A DNA stretch of 64,000 nucleotides from positions 186,001 through 250,000 of the forward strand of contig JAOTOL010001319.1 in NCBI GenBank assembly GCA_034440575.1, written 5' to 3'. Made by a program: the position numbers and the translations under genes. The stretch comes from Imbricaverruca yamaguchii. Taxonomy: Eukaryota > Arthropoda > Thecostraca > Neoverrucidae. Shown here piece after piece: positions 36,601-47,716 of the stretch. The notes below the pieces were generated by a model. The model was not told the DNA's origin and did no database searches. It was given only the letters and a program-made list of their open reading frames with translations. Position 1 is the first letter of the stretch; each line of letters starts with the position of its first letter.

Positions 36601-37182
36601 TTCGATTTTTTTATTCTGAAAAAAAAAATTTTCAGAGGCTCATATACCAACGTTATTGGTTCTTCCACTTGTGTTTTCTTCTCCATGGAACTCTAAGCTT
36701 CTCGTGTGTTGTTTGTGTTAAAGCCAGTAGCGTAACAAGATTTTGCGTAGGCGGTGTGTGGAAAGCAATAAGTAGTCGATGTGTATTCCACCATGCTCGG
36801 TCGTTCGCCTGAACAAAAACATGGCATAAGTCTGAAACGTGACAGAATGTACTGCTTGGAGGGGATTGATTGACCCCTCTGACCTCCCTACGACTGCGAA
36901 TCTTGTTATAAGTCCATCGTCGCTCGCAATGATTGAGAGTCAGCAAAGGTTTCACGCTGTTGGTAATTGCCCAATTTACAGTCGTTTGGTTTTTGTTTAG
37001 TGCGGAAGTAGTTTATTGAAACATGCATGCAAACTAGGTCATTAAGCTAAACAAACCCCACATGCCTTTTGCAGAGCGGTTGCCATTGCAAACGTGGGAC
37101 ACTTACCCTGGCTCAATGTGCATGGCCCTCACCCGTGTCATTGTGTAGCTGCTACAATTCTAAAGCGTTTGTCGACCCATGT
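33643..37182. other. Long spacer without recognised gene
   Basis: A GC-rich block at 33850-34350 is followed by AT-richer DNA. No exon, RNA gene or array is recognised. An AATAACC-rich stretch at 35404-35428 resembles SINE tails, but no body precedes it. Confidence 0.4.
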
Positions 37183-37220
37183 CAGCTATATGGCTGACGC
37201 AGTCGAAGCGCCCCTAAGCC
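37183..37220 (+). mobile_element. Possible micro-retroposon insert, diverged
   Basis: ATGGCTGACGCAGTCGAAGC followed by GCCCCTAAGCC matches the central part of the micro-insert set. The tail is replaced by GTCATCGAC repeats and no flanking duplication is seen. Confidence 0.45.
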
Positions 37221-37995
37221 TATCGTCATCGACGACCTGCAATTCGAAACCGATCGTCATCGACGTCATCGACATCGATGTCATTTATTTGCTTCGGCTT
37301 ACGTAATTTAGGTAAGCCGGCGTAAATAGCCGGCGTGTCGTACTACTTTGTACATTCTATTTTGCGTGATATGTTTTAAATCGTGTTATATTTTTAGTAT
37401 ACCTTGTCCCTGCTCAGTGGCTTTCATTAAGCCGACATTACCAAAGTAGCAGTTATAATAATTTCGCAAATACATAATCAGTATTACAAATTAGTTGTCT
37501 CCGATCCAGGTTTGCCTTCCATTTCAGTCGTCGGTTGATTGCTTACCGTCGTTGCCATAGTTACGTTTCCCGCCTCTCGAAGTTGACACTGAGCCTGGGA
37601 TCATTTCACCATGTTGACTACTGGTAACACTGCACACCCGGCCCTCTGGGAGCGTAGGGCCCTATGTAGCGCGGAATTTCGACAAGCAGGTGGTTACCTC
37701 TTCGAGCTGTTCAAATCCAGCGGTGACTCGGATGTACGCAGCAGCCAATTACCAGTGCCCGGCAGCGTTATTGCCAACAGCTTCCCGGCAGCTACATCGG
37801 CGCCGGCACGGAACACAGCTCGCGGAACAAATTGACTCATCACCGCGACGCAACCGGCAATCACCGGCCGATGTTTTGCTGCGTGGACATGTCGCTCCGC
37901 GTGCACGCGATCGTTACCGCAGGAAACATCGCGGACCGGCGCCACGGGGTGGACGGGCCAAGTCGCCTCACGAATGAGTCGAGTCAAGAGAGCGC
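37221..37995. other. Unique spacer
   Basis: No gene recognised. CATCGACGTCATCGAC-like short repeats occur at 37230-37275. Confidence 0.4.
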
Positions 37996-38345
37996 GTCGG
38001 TAGCTCAGTGTGTAAGCTGAGCGTCTGGTACGACACGGTTTCTTGGTTCGATCGCCCCCGACGCTCGGCCCTCCTGCCAGGGTTTACTGTTGTTTAATGT
38101 TTGTCGGGTCGGTCACGACGCGCTTTATGCACATTCACGGCTGATGGCGCCGCCCACACTGTTTCGCCGGTGGGCCGCGGGATTTGGAAATGTCCCGAGT
38201 GGTGTGAGTGTCGAACCCGGGACCTTTGGTACCCAGAGCTCAACACCTTGACCACTCGGCCATTCCCGCCTCCCCTGCCAGGGTGAGAGGCAGGCGACCC
38301 CGTGTGGCCCCAGCTGCTGAGTCCGTCGTAAAGCCGCAATCCGTC
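37996..38345 (+). mobile_element. tRNA-derived SINE, family A, split by a SINE B insertion
   Basis: The head at 37998-38067 starts GCGTCGGTAGCTCAGTG and ends CCCCGACGC. Its 5' and 3' ends can pair over 7 bp, although the T arm is degenerate. The body resumes after the inserted SINE at 38285 with GTGAGAGGCAGGCGACCCC and ends near GTCGTAAAGCCGCAATC. Joining both halves gives the usual family A order. Confidence 0.75.
38084..38273 (-). mobile_element. tRNA-derived SINE, family B, nested in a SINE A
   Basis: The minus strand reads GGCGGGAATGGCCGAGTGGT at the head and GGGTTCGACACTCACACC around the B box, then the same body as 10373 and 20165. It is flanked by perfect 11-bp duplications CCTGCCAGGGT at 38073-38083 and 38274-38284, so its borders are secure. 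It is 190 bp long. Confidence 0.9.
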
Positions 38346-39439
38346 CGTCGAATCCGATCAGGAGGTGAGGAGACATGCCCCGGCTGGGTGTAATGACTGT
38401 GGCTTCGGTCTCAATCAGTTTATTCTGGTGGCGTTCTCTGTGAACGCACTAGAGGCGTTTCAGAAACCATGCCGCTGAGTTAAGAAGGGACATCGGATGG
38501 AAATAACATGCACACCTGTACACTCGTTAATGCATCTGTCGTCCATAAAGGATCGAGTAGGCACCGCTCCTTCATATGTTAATGAGACGCACACTATTTA
38601 AATTAGATGAACCATTGTCATGTATGCGGCTATTTACCTTGTTTTTTTTTTCAAGAACTCGACTAGAATGTTTCACATCTATTGGTAATCCATTGTACTA
38701 GTTTACACCGTCCAAGAATAGCCTTCGTTTGCCGCAGTTGTTTTTTGCTCGTGGCAATCGCAAATTCCCAATCTGCCGGGTGTCATCTGCGTGATCAGTG
38801 TGGCAAGCATGGTCCTCAGGCCAGCTAGTCGTTTTGTATGCAAAATGGATTTGATGATGTTCAACTGGTGCTGCCTTGGCTAGCTGTTAAAACTCCGAGT
38901 ATTTGAAGATCGAATTATACGTGACCGTACTTCCTTTCTCCAATCAGAACACGACTACCATAATTTATCAATTTCGGTATCCAATGGAGTTGAGGTACGT
39001 TGCACGTTCCATGTGATGACGTGTTCAGGAGACTACAGCCGCGTCAGTGTTTGTTTTACGGTGTGGCGCGGAGGAACGTGACTGATGTAAGTCATTGTCA
39101 TCAACGTTTCGGCGCGTTTAGCCACTAGTTGATGCCTAACATACACACCACTATGTGTGCTGTGTATGTTAGGTATTTGTCCATGAAGACGCCCGGATTG
39201 TTGTGTACTGACCTACTTTCAGCAGCCGTGGCACCTTCTACTCCTACGGCAACGGGTGGCACGTCACAAAGTTAGTCCTGTGAGCTCAAGACTAGGACCC
39301 GTGTTTTTTGTTTTGTTTTTTTTGCTACGTTAACATTTGATTTTTTTGTGTGAACCACTCGTTCAGCAAGGATGGCTCACTTTCTACGATCTGAATCACG
39401 TGCGGTAGCTCCTTTTCCCGCAAATTAAAAGTAGAGGTT
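38346..39439. other. AT-richer spacer
   Basis: No gene is recognised. A perfect 13-bp inverted repeat occurs at 39135-39173 and is listed separately. A T-run lies near 38641. Confidence 0.4.
39135..39173. other. Hairpin, 13-bp perfect arms
   Basis: CCTAACATACACA at 39135-39147 and its exact reverse complement at 39161-39173 enclose a 13-nt loop. Possible origins are a short palindromic insertion or a structured transcript. Neither is proven. Confidence 0.7.
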
Positions 39440-40210
39440 CGTCAGTAAATTGAACTATTGCAGGCTTGTCTGTGAATAGGCTGGTGTCGTTGCAAAGGAG
39501 AAGCATCACGGAGCGGGACGAGCTTCCCGGGTAAATAGCGGTCGAAATTGGTTTTGGTTTTTGATAAAATCTGAGTTCGTTCTTTGGTCGTAACTATGAC
39601 CTGTCTGGTGGGACCCTGAAGATGATCTCGGAGCCAATAAGAGTTCCGAGATAAGAGATACCGCAATGTCTAAATTTGACAAGGAGTGTTTTATGATCTT
39701 TCGTGTCAAAACACTTACACGGGTCCACCAGTGCAAATGTAGCAGCCAGGCCTTGGTCCATCGCTTGGTACGTTCGGTCAATACCACTGGCAGGGGCCGT
39801 CTCTGCGGAGTGAGGACGCCGCTACCCGCGGTGTGAGGTATCACACAGGTGATTCGTGACCGAGTAATCGCTCAGCGGTTTGTGGACTACACGCTCTGTG
39901 CTTTTGGCAATAACTGGCAAATGGTGACCGGGTTTAATAATGCCACGTTTCCGGTGCTCTGGCGCATTCCTCGATGTAATACTGGCGTTCGCAGATAACA
40001 AGCAGCGCATGGCGTGCCCCGTAGAGAAGCTGCTGCATCATGCCTGTTGAACGTGTTGGCTTCATGGAACCGAGCGAGATACACTTAATATTTAGCACTG
40101 TATCAATTGTTCCGGGCTGCAAGGCAAATCCTGTGGCTGGAGTACGAGGCAGTGGAACAGGCAGGTCAAATATCGGCTGTGTGTTACTGGCGGCGTACCT
40201 CTGTTGCTTG
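39440..40210 (-). mobile_element. Decayed reverse transcriptase of a CR1/Jockey-group element
   Basis: On the minus strand, from 40200 downward, the frames give FALQPGTIDTVLNIKCI (pre-RT helix region). HHLPVIAKSTERVVHKPLSD then NHLCD follow (usual Y-R-P-I-S-L-L-P-V-x-S-K, E-K-V-V-H and N-x-L-x-C-D). ALVDPCKCFDTKDHKTLLVK comes next (usual D-L-S-K-A-F-D-T-V-D-H). CNDTSLFTDKP occupies the place of the catalytic F-A-D-D-T. The active-site Asp pair is altered and several frameshifts are present, so it is inactive. A different element from the one at 29.5 kb is likely because orientation and motif spelling differ. Confidence 0.78.
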
Positions 40211-40704
40211 ACGGTCAAACAGCGTTCTGACTGTACCAGGGACGTTGATTTGTACCCTTTTGTGAGGCCCACGATCCCACCAATGTTGACACCCTCCCCC
40301 CTCCACTATAGCATATGCTAGTTTTACGCTGATGGCGTGGGCAAAAAAATATTATAAATGTCCGAGATATGGAAATAAAGTGGGCGAAATCAGATGAGTT
40401 TTCAGGTTGGGGGGTGTCCTGTGCATTCACACTCCCCCTCCCCACTCATTATTTTTTTTTAATGAACAGTTCTGGATTATATGGTGCACTCGGGTTCCGC
40501 CACGAAAAAAAAAGAAGTGGTGATGTGGGTTTCTTGTTCCCTCATTTTCATTTAACGGTTCACTCACACGGCCCATGCAAAGGCTCGTATTTTTACGTAG
40601 CGACGAAAGCGTTAGAGATCGAAGACATTCTGTGATATCTCGCACGTCCATTGACGGGGGCGCGAGGGTCACTGATACGACGCCTGTTAACCAAGGTGAT
40701 GGCG
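40211..40704. other. Spacer
   Basis: T-rich and A-rich short tracts are present, with no gene recognised. Confidence 0.4.
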
Positions 40705-41805
40705 TCCCAGGGCTGGACCACTGGTGACAGGACGTCCCAGGGCTGGACCACTGGTGACAGGACGTCCCAGGGCTGGACCACTGGTGACAGGACGTCCCAG
40801 GGCTACACCACTGGTGACAGGGTGTTCCAGGGTTACACCACTGGTGGCAGGACGTCCCAGGGCTGGACCACTGGTGACAGGACGTCCCAGGGCTGGACCA
40901 CTGGTGACAGGACGTCCCAGGGCTGGACCACTGGTGACAGGACGTCCCAGGGCTGGACCACTGGTGACAGGACGTCCCAGGGCTGGACCACTGGTGACAG
41001 GACGTCCCAGGGCTGGACCACTGATGACAGGACGTCCCAGGGCTGGACCACTGGTGACAGGCGAGGTGACAGGGCGTCCCGGGGCTGGACCACTGGTGGA
41101 CAGGACGTCCCAGGGCTGGACCACTGGTGGCAGGACGTCCCGGGCTGACCGGCTAGGGCTGGACCACTGGTGACAGGGTTCCAGGGCTACCACTGGTGGC
41201 AGGCGGGCTGGACCACTGGTGACAGGGCGTCCCAGGGCTGGACCACTGGTGACAGGACGTCCCTGTGGCTGCACCACTGGTGACAGGACGTCCCAGGGCT
41301 GGACCACTGGTGACAGGACGTCCCAGGGCTGGACCACTGGTGACAGGACGTCCCAGGGCTGGACCACTGTGACAGGACGTCCCGGGCTGGACCACTGGAG
41401 GGGTGTCCCAGGGCTGGACCACTGGTGACAGGACGTCCCAGGGCTGGACCACTGATGACAGGACGTCCCAGGGCTGGACCACTGGTGACAGGGCGTCCCA
41501 GGGCTGGACCACTGGTGGCAGGACGTCCCAGGGCTGGACCACTGGTGACAGGACGTCCCAGGGCTGGACCACTGATGACAGGACGTCCCAGGGCTGGACC
41601 ACTAGTGACAGGACGTCCCAAGGCTACACCACTGGTGACAGGACGTCCCAGGGCTGGACCACTGATGACAGGACGTCCCAGGGCTACACCACTGATGACA
41701 GGGCGTCCCAGGGCTGGACCACTGGTGGCAGGGCGTCCCAGGGCTGGACCACTGGTGGCAGGACGTCCCAGGGCTGGACCACTGGTGACAGGACGTCCCC
41801 GGGCT
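40705..41805. repeat. 30-bp minisatellite, about 36 copies
   Basis: The unit is GGACGTCCCAGGGCTGGACC followed by ACTGGTGACA. Variant classes GGCTACACC, ACTGATGACA, GTGGCAGG and GGGCGTCC are interspersed, with a disrupted centre (41090-41220). At 30 bp each frame repeats a 10-residue peptide (for example SQGWTTGDRT), giving spurious long frames on both strands. Confidence 0.96.
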
Positions 41806-42685
41806 GCACGAGCCGTCCGGTGGCGTCACCGTTGCGCAGGGCCCGCCAGCCGAGCGCGCCCTGTGGTGCCGAGCTGGCGCCGGGCGGGCCTTCCCCGCCC
41901 CGCCGGCCCAGCATGATCACGCCGCGGGCGGCAGAAGCCTCGTCCCGTGCTGGCGCGGCGCGGCGCGGCGCAGCTCTCGGCGCCGAGATAGCCTTGGGAG
42001 GCGGCGAGCCGCGGCCTTTGTGCCGCCGGCCGCGCGATCGGCACACATTCCTGCCGCGTGACGTCACCTGCCGGCCGATAGTGGCCGGCTGCGCTGGCGG
42101 ACGCGCCGGGTGCAGCTCGTGCACCCGGCGCGCGGCCCGGGCCGGCCGCACCCGCGGCGGCGCGGCGCTGGTGATCGTCGCCGAAGGCGTCGGCCGCCAG
42201 CCGCCGACCTGCTGCGCCAGCCGTGCGCGTTCGACCTGCGTGGCTCTCGGAAAGCCGGCCTGTTTCGCCGCTGGACGTTAGTCATTTGGGCTTCGGGGCG
42301 CTTCGACCGGGCCGACCTGACCGGCACGCAGTTGCCGCAGTGTATATGGCTCCAGAGCACGGGCAGGAGAGTGTTTCAAAGTGGTTCGGTGTGCCGGGAT
42401 TGGTATTTCAGCCGTTTTACTCTCGGTGCACGTCGCCGAGTCACGCACCTGTTCGGACCCGACAAAATGGCGCCTGGAACGCCGTGCGTTGTGACGCCAC
42501 CGTCCATTCGACGTGCGTAGTTTTCTCGGTAAGTCGTAAGTTCAGTCCCGGCCAGCGTGACCTCGTGGGAAATGGGGCGAAAAGTGAAGGAGGCAAACTG
42601 ATTGCATTAGGATGCAGTGGATACTCCCCGGAGCCCAATGAGATGAGATGAGGCTTATAAATAATATGATGGCAGGTGACGATAT
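41806..42685. other. GC-rich spacer, then mixed
   Basis: Very GC-rich to about 42280. Several overlapping stop-free frames show no domain or splice support. Confidence 0.4.
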
Positions 42686-42740
42686 GGGCGCAGAATGATC
42701 AACGCAGTCGATGCGATCTAAAGCACAACCCCCGACCACC
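42686..42740 (+). mobile_element. Possible micro-retroposon insert, diverged
   Basis: GGGCGCAGAATGATCAACGC then AGTCGATGCGATCTAAAGC keeps the 5' boundary and core of the 52-bp copies. The tail is altered and no flanking duplication is seen. Confidence 0.5.
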
Positions 42741-42909
42741 ATCAGATCCCTTGGTGTGTCGATGGGAGTGCGCCGATGGCTGCTGTGGGATGAGGTCCCG
42801 GCAAAACCTGGCATGGGATGGTGGTGCCCTGAACTAACATTTTCACAATCGCGGTGCGAATAGCACATGTCCTCACGCACTGTTCAGGAGATGTTCTTCA
42901 GCGGTGGAA

Positions 42910-43079
42910 TCCGTGGCCGTAGTAGCTTAGTTGGTACATCGTCGGACTCTTGATCGCAAGGTTGTGGGTTCGGATCTCACGACCGACGGCATCTACCGAG
43001 TCCACCCGCGACCAATCGGCGTGAGAGGCTGGAGACGCTGTGTGACCTGGCGGTTGAATTCATCGTAAAAGAACCCGAG
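42910..43079 (+). mobile_element. tRNA-derived SINE, family A, Lys-like head, with target-site duplication
   Basis: The head has TAGCTTAGTTGGTACATCG, an anticodon-loop region CTCTTGA reminiscent of tRNA-Lys(CTT), and the B box GGGTTCGGATCTCACG. It leads into the same body as other family A copies (GCGACCAATCGGCGTGAGAG). Flanks GTTCTTCAGCGGTGGAA (42893-42909) and GTTCTTTCAGCGGTGGAA (43080-43097) are one indel apart and define the borders. Confidence 0.88.
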
Positions 43080-43097
43080 GTTCTTTCAGCGGTGGAA

Positions 43098-43385
43098 GCC
43101 GGCGATCGCTTGGCCGCCGTTTCACCGGCCAAGCAGCCGGCCGACGCCAGCTCTGTGCCGCTCATTCGGCGCGGGTGTCCGGCCCGGCCGGCAACCCGCC
43201 GAGCGGCCCGCTCTTCCGCGAACCGGCAACAGTGGCCGACGGCCGCCGGGCGTGCATTGTGTGCAGCGCGCGGACCCGGCCACCCCTGTCGGCCGGCCCG
43301 CCGACCGCTGGTCGGGCCGGCGGCGGCGGCCGTCGCGCAGCGGTGCGGCGGGGGCGCACCGCAGCGCCAGGCGAACGCCGTGCGT
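43098..43385. other. GC-rich spacer
   Basis: Unique and GC-rich, with no supported exon. Confidence 0.4.
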
Positions 43386-43540
43386 TGGGGACGGTCTAGG
43401 GGTAGGTTGCTCGTCTCAGTCGGAAGGTTGTGGGTTCGAGTCTCACCTGTCGCTACTCTTCGCCCGCGACCAATCGGCGAGAGAGATTGGCGACGCTACG
43501 TGACCTAGCGGTCGCTGTGTCGTAAAACCAATAACACCAA
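43386..43540 (+). mobile_element. tRNA-derived SINE, family A, best-preserved copy
   Basis: The head GTCTAGGGGTAGGTTGCTCG and B box GGGTTCGAGTCTCACC are followed by linker CTGTCGCTACTCTTCGCCCG. The body GCGACCAATCGGCGAGAGAG and a 3' end CTGTGTCGTAAAACCAATAA follow. Flanking GCCGTGCGTTGG and GCCGTGTGCTGTCGG are only loosely similar as a target duplication. Confidence 0.88.
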
Positions 43541-43597
43541 CCGACGCCGTGTGCTGTCGGTCGCCGGCCGTTGATCGTGTGCGCGGCGTCTCGACCG

Positions 43598-43676
43598 CTG
43601 GCGGAGCTGGCGGAGCTGGCGGAGCTGGCGGAGCTGGCGGAGCTGGCGGAGCTGGCGGAGCTGGCGGAGCTGGCTG
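43598..43676. repeat. 9-bp array (GAGCTGGCG), about 9 copies
   Basis: Nearly perfect 9-bp units would read Leu-Ala-Glu on the plus strand. No gene context. Confidence 0.92.
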
Positions 43677-43762
43677 AGCCGTTAGCTGGCGACTGGCGGA
43701 TGCGTGCTGGCGAGCGGCGGAGCTGGCGTATGGTGGCGACTGGGAGTTGGCGCCTGCTGCCG

Positions 43763-44405
43763 GCGGCGAGCCCGTTATGGTGTAGACGACTGAGGATTGT
43801 GTCGCCTGACTGCAGCGGCGGCGAGCGGTAGGGGGATGTGCGCCTGACTGGCAGCGGCGGTGTGGTGTAGCGACTGAGGATTGTGTCGCTGACTGCGCGG
43901 CGGCCAGCCCGTTATGGTGTAGACGACTGAGGATTGTGTCGCCTGACTGCAGCGGCGGCCAGCCCGTTATGGTGTAGACGACTGAGGATTGTGTCGCCTG
44001 ACTGCAGCGGCGGCGAGCCCGTTATGGTGTAGACGACTGAGGATTGTGTCGCCTGACTGCAGCGGCGGCCAGCCCGTTATGGTGTAGACGACTGAGGATT
44101 GTGTCGCCTGACTGCAGCGGCGGCCAGCCCGTTATGGTGTAGACGACTGAGGATTGTGTCGCCTGACTGCAGCGGCGGCCAGCCCGTTATGGTGTAGACG
44201 ACTGAGGATTGTGTCGCCTGACTGCAGCGGCGGCCAGCCCGTTATGGTGTAGACGACTGAGGATTGTGTCGCCTGACTGCAGCGGCGGCCAGCCCGTTAT
44301 GGTGTAGACGACTGAGGATTGTGTCGCCTGACTGCAGCGGCGGCGAGCCCGTTATGGTGTAGACGACTGAGGATTGTGTCGCCTGACTGCAGCGGCGGCG
44401 GGCCC
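43763..44405. repeat. 55-bp minisatellite, about 11 copies
   Basis: The unit contains GTTATGGTGTAGACGACTGA followed by GGATTGTGTCGCCTGACTGCAGCGGCGG(C/G)(C/G)AGCCC. Copies are near-identical except the first two and the last. Confidence 0.95.
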
Positions 44406-45077
44406 GTTGTCACGTAGACAACTGACGATCGGCTCGGTTTTGCCGGAATGTGGCAGGGATGGTGGTGCCGCTGCGCTCAGTGTGTCACGAACAGGCACGT
44501 GGGACGAACAGGTGACATGTGCCCCCCCCCCCCATACACACACATGAACATGACATGTGCCCCGTCGATCTGTGAGGCAAGTTGTACGTTTACTCGTCGG
44601 CTGTCTATACCGAAGCCTCTTAATCACGACATGCAGCTGTGTGCTCTGTTCGGGTGTGCAGACCTGGCCTCGTTCTGAGTTGGCGGCACGGTAGCGATGC
44701 AGTTGGTGTCATTGCAATACAAGATGTGCCCGCGCGACGCTTTTCCCATGTAAATGATAAAAAGTGCGAGCTAAGTTTTTATCTTACAGAACCGAGCCTC
44801 CCCCTAGCTCGGTGAATTTGCCACCACAAGACACCCCTGTAAGAGGAAAATGTCCCCCTTCAGTATGCTCGAATGCAGTCATCCAGACGAATGACCTGAT
44901 CCCACCCATTGCAAATTCCGAGATCTGCCCCGGGTGTGCCCTACCCAGACACTGGAATTACCTATTCACGAAACCAGCAATTCGGCTTCGAAATCGCCAA
45001 CCCCAGGTTTTACTTGATTCCATGTAATTCTACTCAAACCGTCCGCTCTTCATAGGCCAGATTCATGGACGCGCCCA
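44406..45077. other. Spacer
   Basis: Includes a C-run at about 44521-44533. No gene is recognised. Confidence 0.4.
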
Positions 45078-45204
45078 ATGCGGCGGGCAGTTCACGTCCT
45101 ACTCGCATGTGTCGCCGCCCTGGCGGCTGCGGCGGGAAGCGTTCGCGCGGCGTCTCCCATGGGCGGGTCGTGTGCCGGCGCCGTATTGACCGGCGTCGGG
45201 TCAG
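45078..45204 (+). CDS. Candidate first exon of a secreted protein (signal peptide)
   Basis: ATG at 45078 opens MRRAVHVLLACVAALAAAAG followed by SVRA-ASPMGGS. This is a textbook signal peptide: a two-Arg n-region, an Ala/Leu/Val core of about 15 residues, and Val-x-Ala before a likely cleavage after residue 24. A plausible donor CAG/GTCAGC lies at 45205. Without splicing the frame would end at 45284. Against it, the region is so GC-rich that Ala-rich frames arise by chance, the start context is unremarkable (upstream ATG at 45065 out of frame), and no next exon was found. No mature domain can be named. Confidence 0.3.
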
Positions 45205-45284
45205 GTCAGCGGGTACCCGGACTCGGCTCGGCGGGCCAAGTCGGCACGTGCCGGTGTGGCCCATTGGATCCATGCACCCGCTGA

Positions 45285-46205
45285 CCCGGACCGGGGCGAC
45301 CCGGTGCGACGACGCAAACCCGGCGGCCGCGGCGTTCGCCGCGACGCGTCGGGACCGACCCGGCGGCCTCGAGTCGCATCGCATCGACGGCGCCTCCGCG
45401 GGCCGGACGCCGTGTTCTGAGGCGGCGTGGCGTCCGCGTAACCGCCGCCTCTCCCTGCCCCGTTCGCCGGCCGGAACTTGTCGCAATTAAATGACGTCGC
45501 TTGGCAGGCGTCAGCCGTTCCGGGAACACACTCGGCATTGCATTGTGCTCGCCGGCAGTCGGTCGGAGCCGCTTGCGATTCGGCCGCACCAGCCGGCAGC
45601 TGTTGGTGATTCAGCGCGGCAGCTGTCCGTGGTTCGGCCGCGTTCGCGGCGCGGCGGCTGATTCAGCCGGTCAGGTGGGGCGCTACTGCGTGGAATCAAG
45701 CCACCGGCTGACCGCGGCTGATTCAGCCGGTCAGGTGGGCGCTACTGCGTGGAAGCAAGCCGGCCGCGGCCGACACCGGCTGAGCGCGGCCGCGTCGTCA
45801 GCCGGCCAGCCGGGCCCCGGCCCTGGCCGCCGTGGGTGGCCGTCACGCGGCCCGCGGCCGCCTTATCCGCGTACCCCATCGTCGGGTCGCCGCCGCGCTC
45901 GGCCGCGCGCCGGCGGCCGCCGCCCCGCACTATTTCGGTGCGCCGGTGGGTGGGGTACGTGGCGGGCCGGCCGGCGGCCGGTCGCGGCTCGCGCGGCTGT
46001 CTGGCCGACGGGCGGCGCTAAATTTAGCGCCGCCTGGCCGCACCGACGTCAGCGACGCGCCGTGGTGCGCCCACGCCGTCGACGGCGACGGGGTCGATGG
46101 CCGCCGGCGGCCGCGCCCTGTTCCGTCCACCGTGTCGGGCCGGCCGGCCGGCCGCCGGGCCGCCCGTGCCCTGGGCGCTTGTCGCATCCCATCCTGTTTG
46201 TGCCG
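45285..46205. repeat. GC-rich spacer with a 62-bp tandem duplication
   Basis: GCGGCTGATTCAGCCGGTCA followed by GGTGGG(G)CGCTACTGCGTGGAA occurs twice, starting near 45652 and 45714. The rest is unique GC-rich DNA without a supported exon. Confidence 0.7.
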
Positions 46206-46580
46206 TCGCGCCGCGACATGGTTCGCGTGTCGCGCCGCGGCATGTTAGCAGTGTCGCGCCGCGGCATGTTTCCCGTGTCGCGCCGCGGCATGTTTCCCGT
46301 GTCGCGCCGCGACATGTTAACAGTGTCGCGCCGCGGCATGGTTCCCGTGTCCCGCCGCGGCATGGTTCGCGTGTCGCGCCGCGGCATGTTAACAGTGTCC
46401 CGCCGCGGCATGGTTCGCGTGTCGCGCCGCGGCATGTTAACAGTGTCGCGCTGCGGCATGTTCCTGTCGCGCCGCGGCATGTTAACAGTGTCGCGCTGCG
46501 GCATGTTTCCTGTGTCGCGCCGCGGCATGTTAACAGTGTCGCGCCGCGGCATGTTTCCCGTGTCCCGCCGCGGCATGTTC
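46206..46580. repeat. 24-bp minisatellite, about 16 copies
   Basis: The unit is GTGTCGCGCCGCGGCATGTT followed by AACA. Copies alternate among endings AACA, TCCC and GTTCGC/GTTCCC. The palindromes CCGCGG and GTTAAC recur in most units. Confidence 0.94.
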
Positions 46581-46849
46581 TGGGACTTCGTTGCGACACA
46601 TATTGCTCGCAATTTCGCGCTGTCCATCGCTTGCGCGTTGTTTTATGTATACGTGTGTCGATTTTCCCCGAATGCTACCTGTCTTGTCCACGGTGTCCAT
46701 TATTACCAGTTCAGCAGCAATTCTTGTATGTTTGCGTAATTTCGTAGGTTGCGTTGCATTTGCATGGGCATGATGGCGTATGATATGCGTACACATTGTA
46801 CATATTGACCTAGTATTCGAAGTACATTTACCTAGTGATAATAGGCGAT
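46581..46849. other. Spacer
   Basis: Nothing recognised. Confidence 0.4.
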
Positions 46850-46902
46850 ACATGACCAGTAGGAGTTGATGCGCCCCTAAGCCCAAGTAATCAATCAATC
46901 AG
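46850..46902 (+). mobile_element. Possible micro-retroposon insert with (AATC)n tail
   Basis: ATGACCAGTAGGAGTTGATG then CGCCCCTAAGCCCAAGTAATC and a repeated CAATC tail match the micro-insert body. The flanks show no convincing duplication. Confidence 0.55.
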
Positions 46903-47195
46903 CCTTGTCCTAATAGTAAATGTGCGCGACAAATTGTTATTGTTCAGTCATTTTTCATTCATCCGATTCGTCTGCCTATCACCGGGCATGAGTCTTGATT
47001 CTGATTCTGCCAGTTCTCGTCCGTTTTCATTCGTAGCGAGATGTGAGCAGAGGTGGAAGACGCTTCAACACGTAGCAAGAAAAAACATCACGTGACACCA
47101 CGTGGTGCTAGTAGAGAGAATGATGGTGAAGACTGGAGAGAAATGAATGATCATTGCGGCCGCGGTGGTCGTGCCCGACACTCTCCTGATCATCA
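46903..47195. other. Spacer
   Basis: Nothing recognised. Confidence 0.4.
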
Positions 47196-47210
47196 AAGTG
47201 TTCCTGGTGG

Positions 47211-47262
47211 GCGCGAATGATCAGCTCTGGTCGAAGCGCCCTCAAGCCCAAAGAACTAACTG
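47211..47262 (+). mobile_element. Micro-retroposon insert, 52 bp, with 15-bp target-site duplication
   Basis: The body starts GCGCGAATGATCAGC and ends AAAGAACTAACTG. It is flanked by AAGTGTTCCTGGTGG (47196-47210) and AAGTGTTTCTGGTGG (47263-47277), one mismatch. Its interior (GGTCGAAGCGCCCTCAAGCC) aligns with the other copies. Its length equals that of the copies at 51880 and 58985. Confidence 0.85.
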
Positions 47263-47277
47263 AAGTGTTTCTGGTGG

Positions 47278-47704
47278 TATTAGTGACGGTGGTAATGTTT
47301 CTCTTCAGTATGGTGCTCTACTCGCGCCATATGTTGATTGTGTCTGTGGCCTTGTGTGCCGTGTTCATGCGACCATCGTGGAAACATTCAGATTAATACG
47401 AATGTTGTTTCTAAGCATGTGGTCTGTATTTTCAACAGCCAGAAGTTTCACATTCCGAGTTACAATGCACTTGTTTTTATCCTGCAAAGACCAGTACAGC
47501 AACCGTTTTTGCATGAGTGTGACGACTTCATAGATCCATGTCTAGTTAATGTGCTGATTGATTTGCAAATGTGTCACGCTGAGGTGCTTTTCCTTATTTT
47601 TCAGTAGTGTTGCACTCCAATATAAAATGTCGAAGCTAACAATCCAGTCCCGTTCCCAACCTTCCGCAGCAGCCAGCCAGCGGCTGTCTTGTCGCCACCA
47701 GCTC
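47278..47704. other. Spacer
   Basis: No gene or repeat recognised. Confidence 0.4.
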
Positions 47705-47716
47705 TAATGTCACGCA

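Noticed and set aside
37998..38067. Functional tRNA gene
   Set aside because: The acceptor ends pair, but the T arm and anticodon stem do not, and the family A SINE body continues after the nested insertion.
41826..42151. Gly/Pro-rich exon on the minus strand next to the 30-bp array
   Set aside because: The frame runs directly out of the array and no splice pair or domain supports it.
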